Shown here: positions 1 through 10,022 of the stretch, in pieces
Layout of the letters: each line of letters begins with the position of its first letter
Position numbering within the stretch: position 1 is the first letter of the stretch
Assembly: GCA_039029915.1 (NCBI GenBank)
Contig: JBCCFD010000005.1
Coordinates: 1-52,021 of the forward strand
Source of the DNA: QQUD01 sp039029915
GTDB lineage: Bacteria; Chloroflexota; Anaerolineae; Promineifilales; Promineifilaceae
Direction: 5' to 3'
Length of the DNA stretch: 52,021 nt
Program-made: the position numbers and the translations under genes
The notes under the pieces: generated by a model
Database searches by the model: none
What the model was told of the DNA's origin: nothing
The model's input: the letters and a program-made list of their open reading frames with translations, nothing else

Positions 1-99
1 ACTATTTACATTACAACCCATTAAGTGGGAAAAATCAGAAAACACGGCCGTTTTTCCTTCATTATGGTCAACTAATAAAAATATTATGCAAAGTTATGG

Positions 100-1137
100 C
101 TAAAATTGCAAGTGGTCTTGTTTTATTACCTCAACCAAACTCGCCACATCGCTATCTTTTTCAGGCGAGGGGCCAAGTGGATCAACGATGTTATCTCGGC
201 CAAGTAAGGCATAAAACTGATTTAAAATAGCGTGGTGCAATGCTTCTAGATGATAACCACCCTCTAGTACAAATAGGATACGGCCGTTGCACACCGCCTC
301 GGCCTCTTCTATTAAAGATCGACCCAGTTGAGCATACCCATCGAGGCTTAAATTTGCCATTGCAAGAGGATCTTCCCAATGGGCATCAAAGCCGGCTGAG
401 ACTAGAATCATTTCAGGTTGAAAGGCGCGGAGTTGCGGTAACACAATCTCTTTAAAGATTAGAGCGTAACCTGAATCTCCCACGTTCGGAATCAAAGGAA
501 CGTTAAGCGTTAGCCCACGGCCGTTTCCGGTTCCCATTTCACCATGGTGTCCACTACCTGGGTAGAAGTAGCGAGGTAAATATAGATGGGTGGAAATAAA
601 CAGCACGGATGGATCGTTATAAAAAACGTCCTGCGTGCCGTTTCCGTGGTGGACATCAAAATCAACAATAGCCACTCGCTTTAAGCCATGCTGAGTTTGG
701 GCATGTCTAGCGGCCACTGCAACGTTGTTGAACAAACAAAATCCACTAATGCGATCGATTTCGGCATGATGGCCTGGCGGGCGAACTAGAGCAAAGCCGT
801 TTTTTGCCCGACCGCTCAAAATTTCATCAACGGCCGTACAGGTGCCGCCTACCGCTAAGCGGGCCAAATCATAGCTATCTGGGGTTGAGTACGTATCACC
901 GTGATCCAAATGCCCACCTCCCATCAGCGAGACGTTGCGCACGTGTTCAACTAAGCTGTTTGAGTGGACGGTTGTGATTTCTTCAAAAGTGGCTGCCCGC
1001 GGAGAAACGGCCGTTAAATCAGCCAAAACACCAAACGGCTCTAGCCAGAGCAGCAATTTTCCAATACGGCCGTTGTGTTCAGGATGACCATTTTTTTGAT
1101 GATTAATTGCAGGGGCATAAACATAAATAGTGGACAT
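100..1137 (-). CDS. Histone deacetylase family protein (acetylpolyamine/acetoin-utilization type amidohydrolase)
   Basis: A 345-residue zinc amidohydrolase of the arginase/deacetylase fold, full length for the bacterial class II HDAC-like group. The sequence shows RPPGHHAE at 119-126 (catalytic His pair H123/H124), DFDVHHGNGTQ at 159-169 (zinc ligands D161 and H163), AGFDAHWEDP around 249-257 (zinc ligand D251) and EGGYH at 292-296 with the transition-state Tyr. Family members remove acetyl groups from proteins, polyamines or small amides; the actual substrate cannot be told from sequence. It has no signal peptide and is presumably cytosolic. The hppA terminator lies just upstream of its start, so it probably has its own promoter. 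Confidence 0.9.
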   Translation of the reverse strand: MSTIYVYAPAINHQKNGHPEHNGRIGKLLLWLEPFGVLADLTAVSPRAATFEEITTVHSNSLVEHVRNVSLMGGGHLDHGDTYSTPDSYDLARLAVGGTCTAVDEILSGRAKNGFALVRPPGHHAEIDRISGFCLFNNVAVAARHAQTQHGLKRVAIVDFDVHHGNGTQDVFYNDPSVLFISTHLYLPRYFYPGSGHHGEMGTGNGRGLTLNVPLIPNVGDSGYALIFKEIVLPQLRAFQPEMILVSAGFDAHWEDPLAMANLSLDGYAQLGRSLIEEAEAVCNGRILFVLEGGYHLEALHHAILNQFYALLGRDNIVDPLGPSPEKDSDVASLVEVIKQDHLQF

Positions 1138-1149
1138 CCACTGATTATA

Positions 1150-1184
1150 ACAAACAAAAAGAGCAGACCCTAAAAGGCCTGCTC
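1150..1184 (-). terminator. Rho-independent terminator of hppA
   Basis: Reading the minus strand, GAGCAGGCC and GGTCTGCTC form a stem with one mismatch around a short AT-rich loop, followed by TTTTTGTTTG. It lies about 100 bases after the hppA stop codon and just before the deacetylase start. Confidence 0.75.
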
Positions 1185-1285
1185 TCTAGTTTAAAAAAAT
1201 TGCCAGCTGTTATCAGGTGATCAAGAAAGATAGATTGAAATAAGCTCACCCAATCAGTTTCCGAAACCTGAAGCGTACCATTTAA

Positions 1286-3532
1286 TTAGAACAAAAAGCT
1301 AATCAAACCAAAGCCGTCTCCAATCAAGGCCACTAAACCAGCAACCACAACCGAAACCATCGACATCAATTTGATCAAAATGTTCAAAGAGGGGCCAGAC
1401 GTATCTTTGAATGGATCACCCACCGTATCACCGACCACGGCCGCTTTGTGCGCTTCAGACCCTTTGCCACCATGATGTCCTTCTTCAATATACTTCTTGG
1501 CGTTATCCCAAGCACCACCAGCATTCGCCATCATAATTGCGAGAGAAAAGGCTGTTGCCAAACCACCTGCCAATAATCCCAGCACACCCGGAACACCCAT
1601 AACAATACCAACAATAATTGGTACAACTAGGGCAAGCAAAGAAGGAACAACCATTTCCTGAAGGGCTGCATCCGTACTAATTTGTACGCATTGTGCATAA
1701 TCTGGCTTTTCAGTTCCTTCCAAAATGCCAGGCTTCTCTTTAAATTGGCGGCGCACTTCTTCCACCATCGCAAAAGCAGAACGTCCAACTGCGCTCATCG
1801 TCAACGCTGAGAAGTAAAAAGCCACCATTCCGCCAATAAACAAGCCCAAAAGGAACATTGGATTTAATGGATTAACTTCATACAAAAGCATAAAATCTTC
1901 CATATTCATCGTTTGGATATTAAATCCTTGTAAATCCATAATACCGCGATTGAGCAAGCTCGTACGAATAGTTTCAATATAGGCAGCTAACAAAGCCAAA
2001 CCAGTCAAAGCAGCTGACCCGATCGCAAACCCTTTACCAGTTGCGGCTGTTGTATTTCCCAAAGCGTCCAATTGGTCTGTACGTTCGCGAACGCTAGGGT
2101 CTAAACCGGCCATTTCTGCATTACCACCCGCATTATCAGCAATTGGGCCATACGCATCGGTGGCGAGCGTCATCCCTAAAGTTGCGAGCATACCAACAGC
2201 AGAAATACCAACACCAAATAAGCCGTTCAAGGTGTTAACCGCGCCGCCTGCCGTATAAAATGCAACAATCGTCCCCACCACAACAATCAAAACAGGAATA
2301 CCTGTTGAGCGCATACCGACAGCCAAGCCATCAATAATTACCGTACCTGGGCCGGTATTCGCCTGATTTGCAATCCCTTGCGTGGGGCCATATTCACCTG
2401 ACGTGAAGTATTCAGTAATACGGCCGATAAATATACCCACAAGCAAACCAGCAACCACACAAACCCAAACTTGGATGGCTGTGTGTTGTGATAAATCAAG
2501 GGCAAACAAAAGCGGCAAAACTAAGACGGCAATGACAGCGGCTGCAATCTGAATTGTGCCTTCTAATTTACGGATAAGGGTACTCATCGTTGCGTCTTCA
2601 TTGGCACGCACCATAAAGACACCTGCTACTGAAACTAAAACGCCTAACCCAGCTAGCATAACGGGAGCAGCAATATATTTTAGTTGCTCTGCAGCTCCAC
2701 CACCGGCGGCAACAACAGACGAAACACCCAAGGCCGCTGCGGCTAAAATAGAAGCTAAATACGATTCATAAAGGTCAGCCCCCATACCAGCTACGTCACC
2801 CACGTTATCACCCACGTTATCAGCGATGGTAGCTGGGTTTCGGGGATCATCCTCGGGGATTCCGGCCTCAACCTTACCAACGAGGTCAGCACCAACGTCT
2901 GCTGCCTTGGTGTAAATACCACCACCAACGCGACCAAACAGCGCCATCGTTGACGCACCAACAGCGGCACTCAACATAATTGTAGTAATACGCGGCAGAT
3001 TATCGGCTCCTAATGTTGAGAATAAGATAAGAAACCAAATACTCATATCAAGGAGTGCAAAGCCAACAACCCCTAAACCCATGACGGCACCGCCACGGAA
3101 AGCAACGCGTAAGCCACCGTTCAAGCTTTTGCGGGCAGCATTAGCCGTTCGGGCGGAAGCGTTTGTAGCAGTGCGCATCCCAACATAACCAGCAACACCT
3201 GAAAAGAAGCCTGCAGTTAGGAAAGCAACTGACACCAGCCACTCTTGGGCACCAATTGCAGCTAAGATAATGAACAGTATCAAGAGCCCAATAAATACTC
3301 TGAACACAGAGGTATATTGTGCGCGAAGATAGGCCATTGCCCCTTCACGAATCGCCTGAGCAATTTCGATCATGGCAGGTGTGCCTTCTTCTTCTTGCAT
3401 CATGCCATTATAAAAATAGAAAGCAAAAACGAGTGCAACAATTGCGCCCAGTGGTCCAAACCACCAATAAATTGGTATCCCAGGCGCAGACCCAACTTGG
3501 GCCGCTGCAATTTGACTAAATAGATTCTCCAT
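1286..3532 (-). CDS. hppA: K+-dependent membrane-bound ion-pumping pyrophosphatase
   Basis: A 748-residue polytopic membrane protein that hydrolyses pyrophosphate and pumps H+ and/or Na+ out of the cytoplasm. The pyrophosphate/Mg site is complete: DVGADLVGKVE, the DNVGDNVGDVAGMGADLYES segment, DNAGGNAEMAGL, and GDTVGDPFKDTSGPSLN near the C terminus. The motif GNTTAATGKG has Ala where K+-independent enzymes have Lys, so this is the K+-dependent type. Whether it pumps Na+ or H+ is not resolved here. The reading frame continues 30 codons further upstream, but the start at 3532 is preferred: AGGAGG lies six bases before this ATG and the extra residues do not resemble the family. The gene lacks the ACGGCCGT octamer, consistent with strong sequence constraint. 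Confidence 0.96.
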   Translation of the reverse strand: MENLFSQIAAAQVGSAPGIPIYWWFGPLGAIVALVFAFYFYNGMMQEEEGTPAMIEIAQAIREGAMAYLRAQYTSVFRVFIGLLILFIILAAIGAQEWLVSVAFLTAGFFSGVAGYVGMRTATNASARTANAARKSLNGGLRVAFRGGAVMGLGVVGFALLDMSIWFLILFSTLGADNLPRITTIMLSAAVGASTMALFGRVGGGIYTKAADVGADLVGKVEAGIPEDDPRNPATIADNVGDNVGDVAGMGADLYESYLASILAAAALGVSSVVAAGGGAAEQLKYIAAPVMLAGLGVLVSVAGVFMVRANEDATMSTLIRKLEGTIQIAAAVIAVLVLPLLFALDLSQHTAIQVWVCVVAGLLVGIFIGRITEYFTSGEYGPTQGIANQANTGPGTVIIDGLAVGMRSTGIPVLIVVVGTIVAFYTAGGAVNTLNGLFGVGISAVGMLATLGMTLATDAYGPIADNAGGNAEMAGLDPSVRERTDQLDALGNTTAATGKGFAIGSAALTGLALLAAYIETIRTSLLNRGIMDLQGFNIQTMNMEDFMLLYEVNPLNPMFLLGLFIGGMVAFYFSALTMSAVGRSAFAMVEEVRRQFKEKPGILEGTEKPDYAQCVQISTDAALQEMVVPSLLALVVPIIVGIVMGVPGVLGLLAGGLATAFSLAIMMANAGGAWDNAKKYIEEGHHGGKGSEAHKAAVVGDTVGDPFKDTSGPSLNILIKLMSMVSVVVAGLVALIGDGFGLISFLF

Positions 3533-3921
3533 TGAAGTCCTCCTAGCTATTTTAATAGCCTTGTTTCTTAATTTTAGAACCTTTGTAAATGTAATTTTGG
3601 GTTCTAATTTCCCCAGCCTCAATAAGCAGGAGCCTTTACGAATTCCGAATTAGGCATTCAAGTCTTAAAAAAGACTTGGATCGCAATTTTTGATTGAAAA
3701 ATCAACTCATTGAGGTAAACGGAAAGAAGTCGTGTGAAATAAATGTTGACAATAGCTTTCCGTTTCATCGAGGTTTGGAAATTTATCTAACAGGTTTATT
3801 TCTAAAGCTTTTTTTCCGAACACTTAACGATTATTCCACTGTTTATGGAAACTCAGGGGATTCTAACGAAGTGGTTAGCGGCTGTCAAAAAACAAGGCTA
3901 AGGGAGGGAGGGAGAAAGGGT
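3533..3921. other. Intergenic region between hppA and the REC-kinase gene
   Basis: About 390 bases with no convincing gene. It should contain the hppA promoter (minus strand) and the end of the kinase transcript has to be outside it, since both genes are on the minus strand and the kinase ends at 3922. A small hairpin (CAAGTC...GACTTG around an A-rich loop) sits near 3659-3681. A 79-codon plus-strand frame here has no ribosome binding site and no recognisable content, so I do not call it. Confidence 0.5.
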
Positions 3922-5040
3922 CTAATTAGCTAACGGTAGGGTAAAGAAAAATGTTGTTCCTTTTCCAACACAGCTCTCAACCCCAACACGGCCGTTTAAT
4001 TTTTCTATGATCCGTTTCGTAATCGATAAACCTAGGCCGTGGCCGTCAACCGAGGTGTGCAGGCGAATAAATGGTTTAAAAAGCTTAGACTGATCCTCTA
4101 AAGCTAATCCATGGCCATTATCTTTGACCATTACTTTGAGGTTGTCACCCTCAATTTTATAACTAATCTCAGCCTTGGGTGGGGTCCCACCGTATTTAAT
4201 AGCATTGCTCACAAAATTCGCCAATACTTCTTCAACCCAATGAGGATGCCCAATCACAACTGGCCAGTTTTCTGGGTACGATATCTCAAATCCTGATTCT
4301 TCAATTTGAGTGTGCAATCGCGCTTGAACTTCCTTTATTAAAACCAAAGGATCTGTATCACTGAATTCGACTTCTTTAAAGCGAACATTGGCCAGCATGA
4401 GGAGACCATCAATGATTTGATGCATCTTAACGCCACTTTTCCGAACAAGAGCCAACGTGTTCTCAAGGGTCGCTTCATCAAGGCGATGTCGATCGGACAG
4501 TAAAATCTCAGAAAATCCAATAATGTTTGTGACTGGATTTTTCAGATCGTGAGCCACCATATGTGTAAACGCTGACAGATCAGAAATTAAAGATTCTCTT
4601 TCCTGTATCTCTTTCTCTAATCCGGTGCGCAGCCCCTGAACGGTTAGGTGCGTTTGAATGCGAGCAATTGTTTCGCGGAACTGAATCGGTTTTTTGATGT
4701 AATCGACAGCACCCAATTCAAATCCTTGAACAATACTGTCCATTTCGGTCTCAGCTGTCATAAAAATAATAGGAATCAAGGATGTTTGCGGGTCTGCCTT
4801 CAATCGTTTACAAACTTCAAACCCGCTCAAACCAGGCATAACAACATCGAGCAAAATCAGGTCTGGAGTGTATTGAGTGACCATATCTAAGCCTTCAAGA
4901 CCATTTGAAGCAACATCCACGTGGTAACCCGATCGTAAAAGAATATCTTCCATCATTCTAATATTGATCGGATTATCCTCTATCAGTAAGATTCGATATT
5001 TTTTTTGCTCTACTGTGAGCTTCAGCTTTTCTGATACCAT
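3922..5040 (-). CDS. Hybrid response regulator-histidine kinase (REC-HisKA-HATPase)
   Basis: A 372-residue soluble signalling protein with the receiver domain first. REC spans about 15-130: acidic pair E21/D22, phosphoacceptor D65 in LILLDVVMPG, and the KKP lysine at 116-118. A short coiled coil follows, then the dimerisation/phosphoacceptor helix with VAHDLKNP (H164), and a GHKL ATPase with an NAIKYGG N-box, DNGHGLALED and the GHGLGLSI lid. Such REC-HK proteins usually receive phosphate on REC and tune the output of the attached kinase. No membrane segment or sensor domain is present and no partner regulator is adjacent, so its signal is unknown. It starts with ATG at 5040 and is divergent from the CAP/LysM gene. 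Confidence 0.92.
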   Translation of the reverse strand: MVSEKLKLTVEQKKYRILLIEDNPINIRMMEDILLRSGYHVDVASNGLEGLDMVTQYTPDLILLDVVMPGLSGFEVCKRLKADPQTSLIPIIFMTAETEMDSIVQGFELGAVDYIKKPIQFRETIARIQTHLTVQGLRTGLEKEIQERESLISDLSAFTHMVAHDLKNPVTNIIGFSEILLSDRHRLDEATLENTLALVRKSGVKMHQIIDGLLMLANVRFKEVEFSDTDPLVLIKEVQARLHTQIEESGFEISYPENWPVVIGHPHWVEEVLANFVSNAIKYGGTPPKAEISYKIEGDNLKVMVKDNGHGLALEDQSKLFKPFIRLHTSVDGHGLGLSITKRIIEKLNGRVGVESCVGKGTTFFFTLPLAN

Positions 5041-5462
5041 TTAACTTACGCCTGACATCGCGATTGTTTTATTACTATCTTTTTCAGATCATCTAAATAT
5101 TGACATTATCAATTCTCAAAAAATTTGGTACTCCTATTCTCCATAAAGTTCTTCCAATGATTGATAGTCTATTTGTCCTGAATGGTTGATTCTTCTTCTC
5201 GTTTTCACAATTTTAGGAATTATGTCATTGGTCTAATTTCGACTTTCACTCCTTAAATCGTTTCATAAGCTTATGTGAAACGAAGTTCCAGCTTTGAATA
5301 AAACTAAGGCGACCACCTTCGCGTCCTCGAGGTTCCGCAGCTTTTATCCAACACGGTTTTCACTTTAGAATCTTCGGAGCACTTAACTTTACACGAGCAT
5401 AATCCTTAAAAATTGATAACTGAGTTGGTTTGATAATTCTCCAGTTGTTATATTTACGCCTT
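5041..5462. other. Divergent intergenic region
   Basis: About 420 bases between the minus-strand kinase gene and the plus-strand CAP/LysM gene; it must hold both promoters. I see no RNA gene, no clear sigma-70 box pair and no strong inverted repeat. Confidence 0.4.
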
Positions 5463-6800
5463 ATGGGTAAAAGTAAATTGTGTGCCATCCTCCTTGTATT
5501 TATTCTGTTTCAAACGCATCGTTCAGAGACTTATGCTCAATCAGGTTCCGCATTAGAAATATTACAATTGGTAAATCAATTTCGGGTCGACAATGGATTA
5601 CCACCATTTCAGACCAATAATGCCCTATTGTCAGCGGCTCAAAATCAAGCAAATTACATGGCAGAATTTTCCGTTTTTAGCAGTCACGTTGGCTATGGTG
5701 GGTCTACACCTCAAACAAGGGCAGATGCTGCTGGCTATGGTGGGTTTGTGGTTGAAAATATCGTCGGCGGCTCCAGCATGACGCCTTGGCAAGGGTTGAA
5801 CTGGTGGCGAAATAGCCCTATCCATTACAACACGCTTGTCACGACTCGTTATTCTGAAGCCGGCACCGCATTCGCCACAAATGGCACAGAAAATTTTTTT
5901 GTGCTCGTCGTAGGAAGACGATCAAATGATACCTCAACCCCTAATGAGGATACTTCCCCCGCACCGCTTATTGTGGCGCCGAGTGTTTTGGCGACCCCAA
6001 ATGAAGATGGGTCAATTGTTCATATGGTGCAAGAAGGGCAAGCTTTATGGTCGTTAGCCGCTTACTATGAAGTGCCATTAACTGATATTTTGCTGTTTAA
6101 CAATTTCTCAGACACGCATTTTATTCAGCCCGGTGACGATGTTGTCATTCAGCTTGCCGAAGGCCAAGCTCCACCACCGACACCCACACCACCAACAACC
6201 CATATCGTTCAATCAGGTCAATCTCTTTGGTCTCTGGCGCTACTGTACGATATTAAGTTTGCTGATTTGCTATTGTTTAATGGGCTTAATGAAACTTCAC
6301 TATTACAACCTGGAGATGAGTTAATCATTCGCCTAGCGCCCGGTGAGGCCCCACCACCGACACCGACACCTATTGTCTTCCACACCATTTCTACGGGCCA
6401 AACGTTGTGGGATATTGCGTTATCGTATGGATTAGATTTGGATGGCCTTTTGGCATTGAATGAAGGGCTTACGGCCGATTCTATCCTCCAACCGGGCGAT
6501 CAATTGCAGGTTAGTTTGCCGCTCCCAACTCCATTGCCCACATTAACACCAACGGCCGTTTCCAACACCGCCACCCCATCAGCCACCCCCAACGAAGCGG
6601 CGGTCAGCACCCCAGAAGGCACAGAGGTTGCCCAATTGGACTTAGCAACCACTGAAACACCAAGCCCCTTAGCCATTATTGAAGAGGAAAACGGCCGTCA
6701 ATCCGTCACACCGATTCTTTACGGTATGGCCGTCATTTTTGGCATCATTGGCATTGCCTTTATTTGGTGGTCAAGACAAGAGCAGGCTAGCGAATCGTAA
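5463..6800 (+). CDS. Secreted CAP-domain protein with three LysM repeats and a C-terminal membrane anchor
   Basis: A 445-residue exported protein. A signal peptide (MGKSK, hydrophobic core, then ...TYAQSG) is followed by a CAP/SCP domain (about 30-155) with LLSAAQNQANYMA, SSHVGYGG, and GLNWWRNSPIHYNTL. Three LysM domains follow, each with a GQ-LW-ALxY core and ending in QPGD, separated by PPPTPTP linkers. A Thr/Pro/Ser-rich stretch leads to one transmembrane helix and a short charged tail, so the protein is likely anchored with its LysM repeats outside, binding glycan of the cell wall. CAP domains in bacteria are of mostly unknown activity. The frame can be opened upstream at a TTG (5430), but the ATG at 5463 gives the proper signal peptide. 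It converges on the PD40 gene with only five bases between stop codons. Confidence 0.9.
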   Translation: MGKSKLCAILLVFILFQTHRSETYAQSGSALEILQLVNQFRVDNGLPPFQTNNALLSAAQNQANYMAEFSVFSSHVGYGGSTPQTRADAAGYGGFVVENIVGGSSMTPWQGLNWWRNSPIHYNTLVTTRYSEAGTAFATNGTENFFVLVVGRRSNDTSTPNEDTSPAPLIVAPSVLATPNEDGSIVHMVQEGQALWSLAAYYEVPLTDILLFNNFSDTHFIQPGDDVVIQLAEGQAPPPTPTPPTTHIVQSGQSLWSLALLYDIKFADLLLFNGLNETSLLQPGDELIIRLAPGEAPPPTPTPIVFHTISTGQTLWDIALSYGLDLDGLLALNEGLTADSILQPGDQLQVSLPLPTPLPTLTPTAVSNTATPSATPNEAAVSTPEGTEVAQLDLATTETPSPLAIIEEENGRQSVTPILYGMAVIFGIIGIAFIWWSRQEQASES

Positions 6801-6805
6801 ATCCT

Positions 6806-7813
6806 TTATTCAGCAGGCGACCAAGCTGGCTCCCAATCTCTTGCGGGGTTATTCGTGATGTTAACGGGATTGGTACCATCTATATTGATGACATAAATTT
6901 CATTGTTACCATCTCGATTAGACACAAACGCAATGCGCAATCCATCTGGTGACCAAGTTGGATGTGAGTCAGCACCGGGATGATCGGTTAAATTAAATTC
7001 CTCATTCGTTTCCAAATCTAAAATAAATACGTCCCCACCATTCACTGTATCATCACGATTCGAGTGATAGGCAAGGAAACGGCCGTCTGGGGAAAAGGCA
7101 GGTGTGCTATTCACATTACCTGAATTGGTAAGCTGCGTCACCTCATTGGTATCAATATTCCAAGAAAACAGCTCAATCGCTTGCTCAACCGCATAGTTAC
7201 ACCGTGAACTGTACACAATGCTCGTCCCATCAGGTGACCAAGTTAGCGTCTCCTGTTCGGTTAAGTGGGCGTCCAAAACCACGATATTATCCTTGCCACC
7301 GGAAACTGGCATATAAGCGATACGATGCCAAGCGCATCCCACAGCTGGAGAGTAAAATCGATCGGTGTACATAGCAATGAGATCACGCTGAGGGTTCCAG
7401 CGCGGGTAAAAATCATCAAAAATACTGTCAACTGGGTCCTTTATTAAATTTCGCGAATTGGTGCCGTCAGCATCCATGATAAACAAATCGGCACTACCGT
7501 CCCGCCTTGAACGATAGCTGATTTGGCGACCGTCTGGTGACCACGCTGGGCTGGCATCAACAACCTCATTATCCGTGAGACGCGTTAAATTTGACCCATC
7601 GGGCTGCACTAAATAAAGCTCCCAGTTCTGGTGAAAATTGGTTGGGTCCCGCTCCACGTGGCGCGTAGTCATAAACACAATTCCGGGGGTTGGCGGTGTC
7701 GATGGCGCTCTCACAGGGTCTAGGAACCCGCCGGAATCATCTTCTCGCAAAGCCATCAACCCACAGCCGGACAAAATAGTAACGCTGATTAAAATAAAAA
7801 TTATTTTTTTCAT
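6806..7813 (-). CDS. PD40 (TolB-like) beta-propeller lipoprotein
   Basis: A 335-residue exported lipoprotein. From the ATG at 7813 it starts with MKK, a hydrophobic stretch and the lipobox ILSGC. At least five PD40/TolB-type blades follow, recognisable by repeated WSPDGRxIxYxSxRDG and DIFxMDxDG-like strands, with the last blade ending in EPAWSP. The fold is the same as the C-terminal half of TolB, but there is no TolB N-terminal domain and no pal/tolA neighbours, so a general extracytoplasmic binding or sensing role is all that can be claimed. The frame extends 32 codons upstream of 7813 without signal-peptide character. It follows ligA on the same strand after about 120 bases. Confidence 0.85.
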   Translation of the reverse strand: MKKIIFILISVTILSGCGLMALREDDSGGFLDPVRAPSTPPTPGIVFMTTRHVERDPTNFHQNWELYLVQPDGSNLTRLTDNEVVDASPAWSPDGRQISYRSRRDGSADLFIMDADGTNSRNLIKDPVDSIFDDFYPRWNPQRDLIAMYTDRFYSPAVGCAWHRIAYMPVSGGKDNIVVLDAHLTEQETLTWSPDGTSIVYSSRCNYAVEQAIELFSWNIDTNEVTQLTNSGNVNSTPAFSPDGRFLAYHSNRDDTVNGGDVFILDLETNEEFNLTDHPGADSHPTWSPDGLRIAFVSNRDGNNEIYVINIDGTNPVNITNNPARDWEPAWSPAE

Positions 7814-7933
7814 GATGCTGTTCTCTTCAAATAACAATTGCGTAGAGCAGCGACATGCAGAAAAATAGTCCGCTGCGTCTTTACGCGCCTGCGTTAAAGT
7901 AAATTTCAACTGGCTGATGCCAAATATCGGCTA

Positions 7934-9961
7934 TCAACCATTAATCATCGAGAACAAGTCCGGTTCGCTAATGACTGAAACGCCTAAATTTTCAGCTTTT
8001 GTGAGCTTGCTGCCAGCCTTTTCCCCTGCTAGCAGATAGTTGGTCTTTTTACTGACAGAGCCAGTCACTTTACCACCATTGGCAACAATGACCTTTTTGG
8101 CTTCATCCCGAGACAGTGAGGGCAGGGTGCCGGTGATAACAAATACGAGCCCTTCTAGTACAGTTGAACCTGTTTCTGCCGAGGCGTCGTGTTGTGGTTC
8201 AAACTGCAGACCAGCTTGCTTAAACTTGCTCAACAGCTGCTGGTTTTTTTCACTTTGGAACCAGTTGACGACAGAAACGGCCGTTTGTGGACCAATGCCC
8301 TCGATCGCTTCCAACGACTCTTGTGACGCAGCACTAATCTGATCAACACCACCAAGCTCATCAATCAACAAACTAGCCACAACGTTACCTACAAAACGAA
8401 TGCCTAAAGCCGTCAAAAACCGATCCGGCGATTGTTGCTTACTGGCTGCTATGCCTGCCAGCAGATTATCCACCTTCTTTTCTTTAAATCCTTCAAGGGC
8501 TAACAGCTCATCACGATTTAAAAAATAGATATCTGCCATATCAGCAATGAGGTTTTGTTCGAGCAGCAAGGCCCCTGTTTGCGAGCCAAAGTTATCAATA
8601 TCCATGGCGCTGCGGCCAACAAAATATTCAACACGTCTAACAAGTTGTTCAGAGCAAGTAGGATTATCACAATACACCGCCACTTCGCCAGGAACATGAA
8701 TAACCAAATCATCACAAAAAGGGCATTGCTTTGGTGGTATGATGCGTGTTTCGGAACCATCTCGCAAATCACCAACAGGCCCGATGACGTAGGGGATGAC
8801 ATCTCCCGCTCGCTTGATAATCACAGTGTCACCTTTGCGAATATCTTTACGCTCGATTTCGTCAAAGTTATGCAGGGTGGCATTGCGAACAATGACCCCA
8901 CCTAGCTCAACAGGTTCAAGCACTGCATTAGGAGCTAGGATACCTGTTCGCCCAACGTTAACCTGAACATCAAGCAGTTTGGTCGTTTTTTCCTGAGCAG
9001 GGAACTTCATTGCCACCGCCCCGCGAGGATCTTTACCGACAAAGCCTAGGCTAGCTGCGAGCGGCTGATCGTTGATTTTGACGACCAAGCCATCAACCTC
9101 ATAGTTGATGCGGTTTCGCTTATCGATCCACTCTCCATATGCCGTAGCAACATCTTCTAATGTCGCCCCATAAACATTGTCAACGGAAACGGGGAAGCCT
9201 AACTGACGCAAATAATCGAGACGCTCCCACTGCTTATCGGGAATTTGCCCCCCTTCCCAAAAAATGAAGTCGTAGCAGTAGATGGTCAACGGCCGTTCCG
9301 CCGTGATTGACGAATCTAGCTGGCGCAATGACCCTGCCGCCGCATTGCGGGGGTTCATATAAACCGCTTCCCCCTGTTCCAAACGAGAGGCGTTAAACTT
9401 CTCAAACTTGTCTAGGAGAAAGAATACCTCACCCCGAATAACGGCCGTTGCTGGGGGAATCAGTTCACTTTGAGGATCAACTGGGATGCGCTGAGGAATA
9501 GCCGGTATGGTGCGCAAATTCTGCAAAATGCCTTCACCAACACGGCCGTTGCCTCGAGTCGCCCCTTGCACCAGCAGGCCGTTTTCATACGTTAAAACCA
9601 CCGTTAGACCATCAAGTTTAGGTTCAACCACATATTCCAGCTTCGCATCAGGGTCAGGCAAGTGACGCCCAATTCGTTTGCGCCAGGCAAACAGATCTTC
9701 GGCATTAAACGCATTTTGCAAACTCAAAATAGGGGCCGCATGTTCAACCTTCTCAAACCCTTCCAAAGGTTCTGCACCCGCTCGTTGGGTTGGAGAATCA
9801 GGAGTTAACAAATGGGGATGTTCTGCTTCAAGAGCTACCAACTCATGATAAAGCTTGTCATATTCAGCGTCGCTAATCACTGGCGCATCCAGCACGTGAT
9901 AGCGGTACAGATGATAATTTAACGTGTCACGCAGTTTGGCAACGCTTTCTTCAGGTGTCAT
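7934..9961 (-). CDS. ligA: NAD+-dependent DNA ligase
   Basis: A 675-residue bacterial replicative ligase that seals nicks using NAD+. It has the complete order: Ia domain, adenylation domain with the KLDG motif (K115, the adenylated lysine), OB domain, a zinc finger with four cysteines (CPFC ... CDNPTC), helix-hairpin-helix repeats and a C-terminal BRCT domain (from about LEGLVFVITG to the end). The start at 9961 is chosen because GGAGG lies four bases upstream of that ATG and the protein then begins with the usual Ia helix; the open frame extends another 78 codons but with unrelated sequence overlapping the SH3 gene. It lies 61 bases downstream of the SH3 gene and probably shares its transcript. 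Confidence 0.97.
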   Translation of the reverse strand: MTPEESVAKLRDTLNYHLYRYHVLDAPVISDAEYDKLYHELVALEAEHPHLLTPDSPTQRAGAEPLEGFEKVEHAAPILSLQNAFNAEDLFAWRKRIGRHLPDPDAKLEYVVEPKLDGLTVVLTYENGLLVQGATRGNGRVGEGILQNLRTIPAIPQRIPVDPQSELIPPATAVIRGEVFFLLDKFEKFNASRLEQGEAVYMNPRNAAAGSLRQLDSSITAERPLTIYCYDFIFWEGGQIPDKQWERLDYLRQLGFPVSVDNVYGATLEDVATAYGEWIDKRNRINYEVDGLVVKINDQPLAASLGFVGKDPRGAVAMKFPAQEKTTKLLDVQVNVGRTGILAPNAVLEPVELGGVIVRNATLHNFDEIERKDIRKGDTVIIKRAGDVIPYVIGPVGDLRDGSETRIIPPKQCPFCDDLVIHVPGEVAVYCDNPTCSEQLVRRVEYFVGRSAMDIDNFGSQTGALLLEQNLIADMADIYFLNRDELLALEGFKEKKVDNLLAGIAASKQQSPDRFLTALGIRFVGNVVASLLIDELGGVDQISAASQESLEAIEGIGPQTAVSVVNWFQSEKNQQLLSKFKQAGLQFEPQHDASAETGSTVLEGLVFVITGTLPSLSRDEAKKVIVANGGKVTGSVSKKTNYLLAGEKAGSKLTKAENLGVSVISEPDLFSMING

Positions 9962-10022
9962 TTGTCCTCCATGACAAGGATGAATTATGAAAGATGAACA
10001 ATGGATTCCGCCGTTATCCTGC

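Noticed and set aside
3533..3921. Riboswitch upstream of hppA
   Set aside because: Only a small AT-rich hairpin is visible; no conserved riboswitch core could be recognised.
3694..3933. 79-codon plus-strand frame upstream of the REC-kinase gene end
   Set aside because: No ribosome binding site, no recognisable domain, and it runs into the kinase gene on the other strand.
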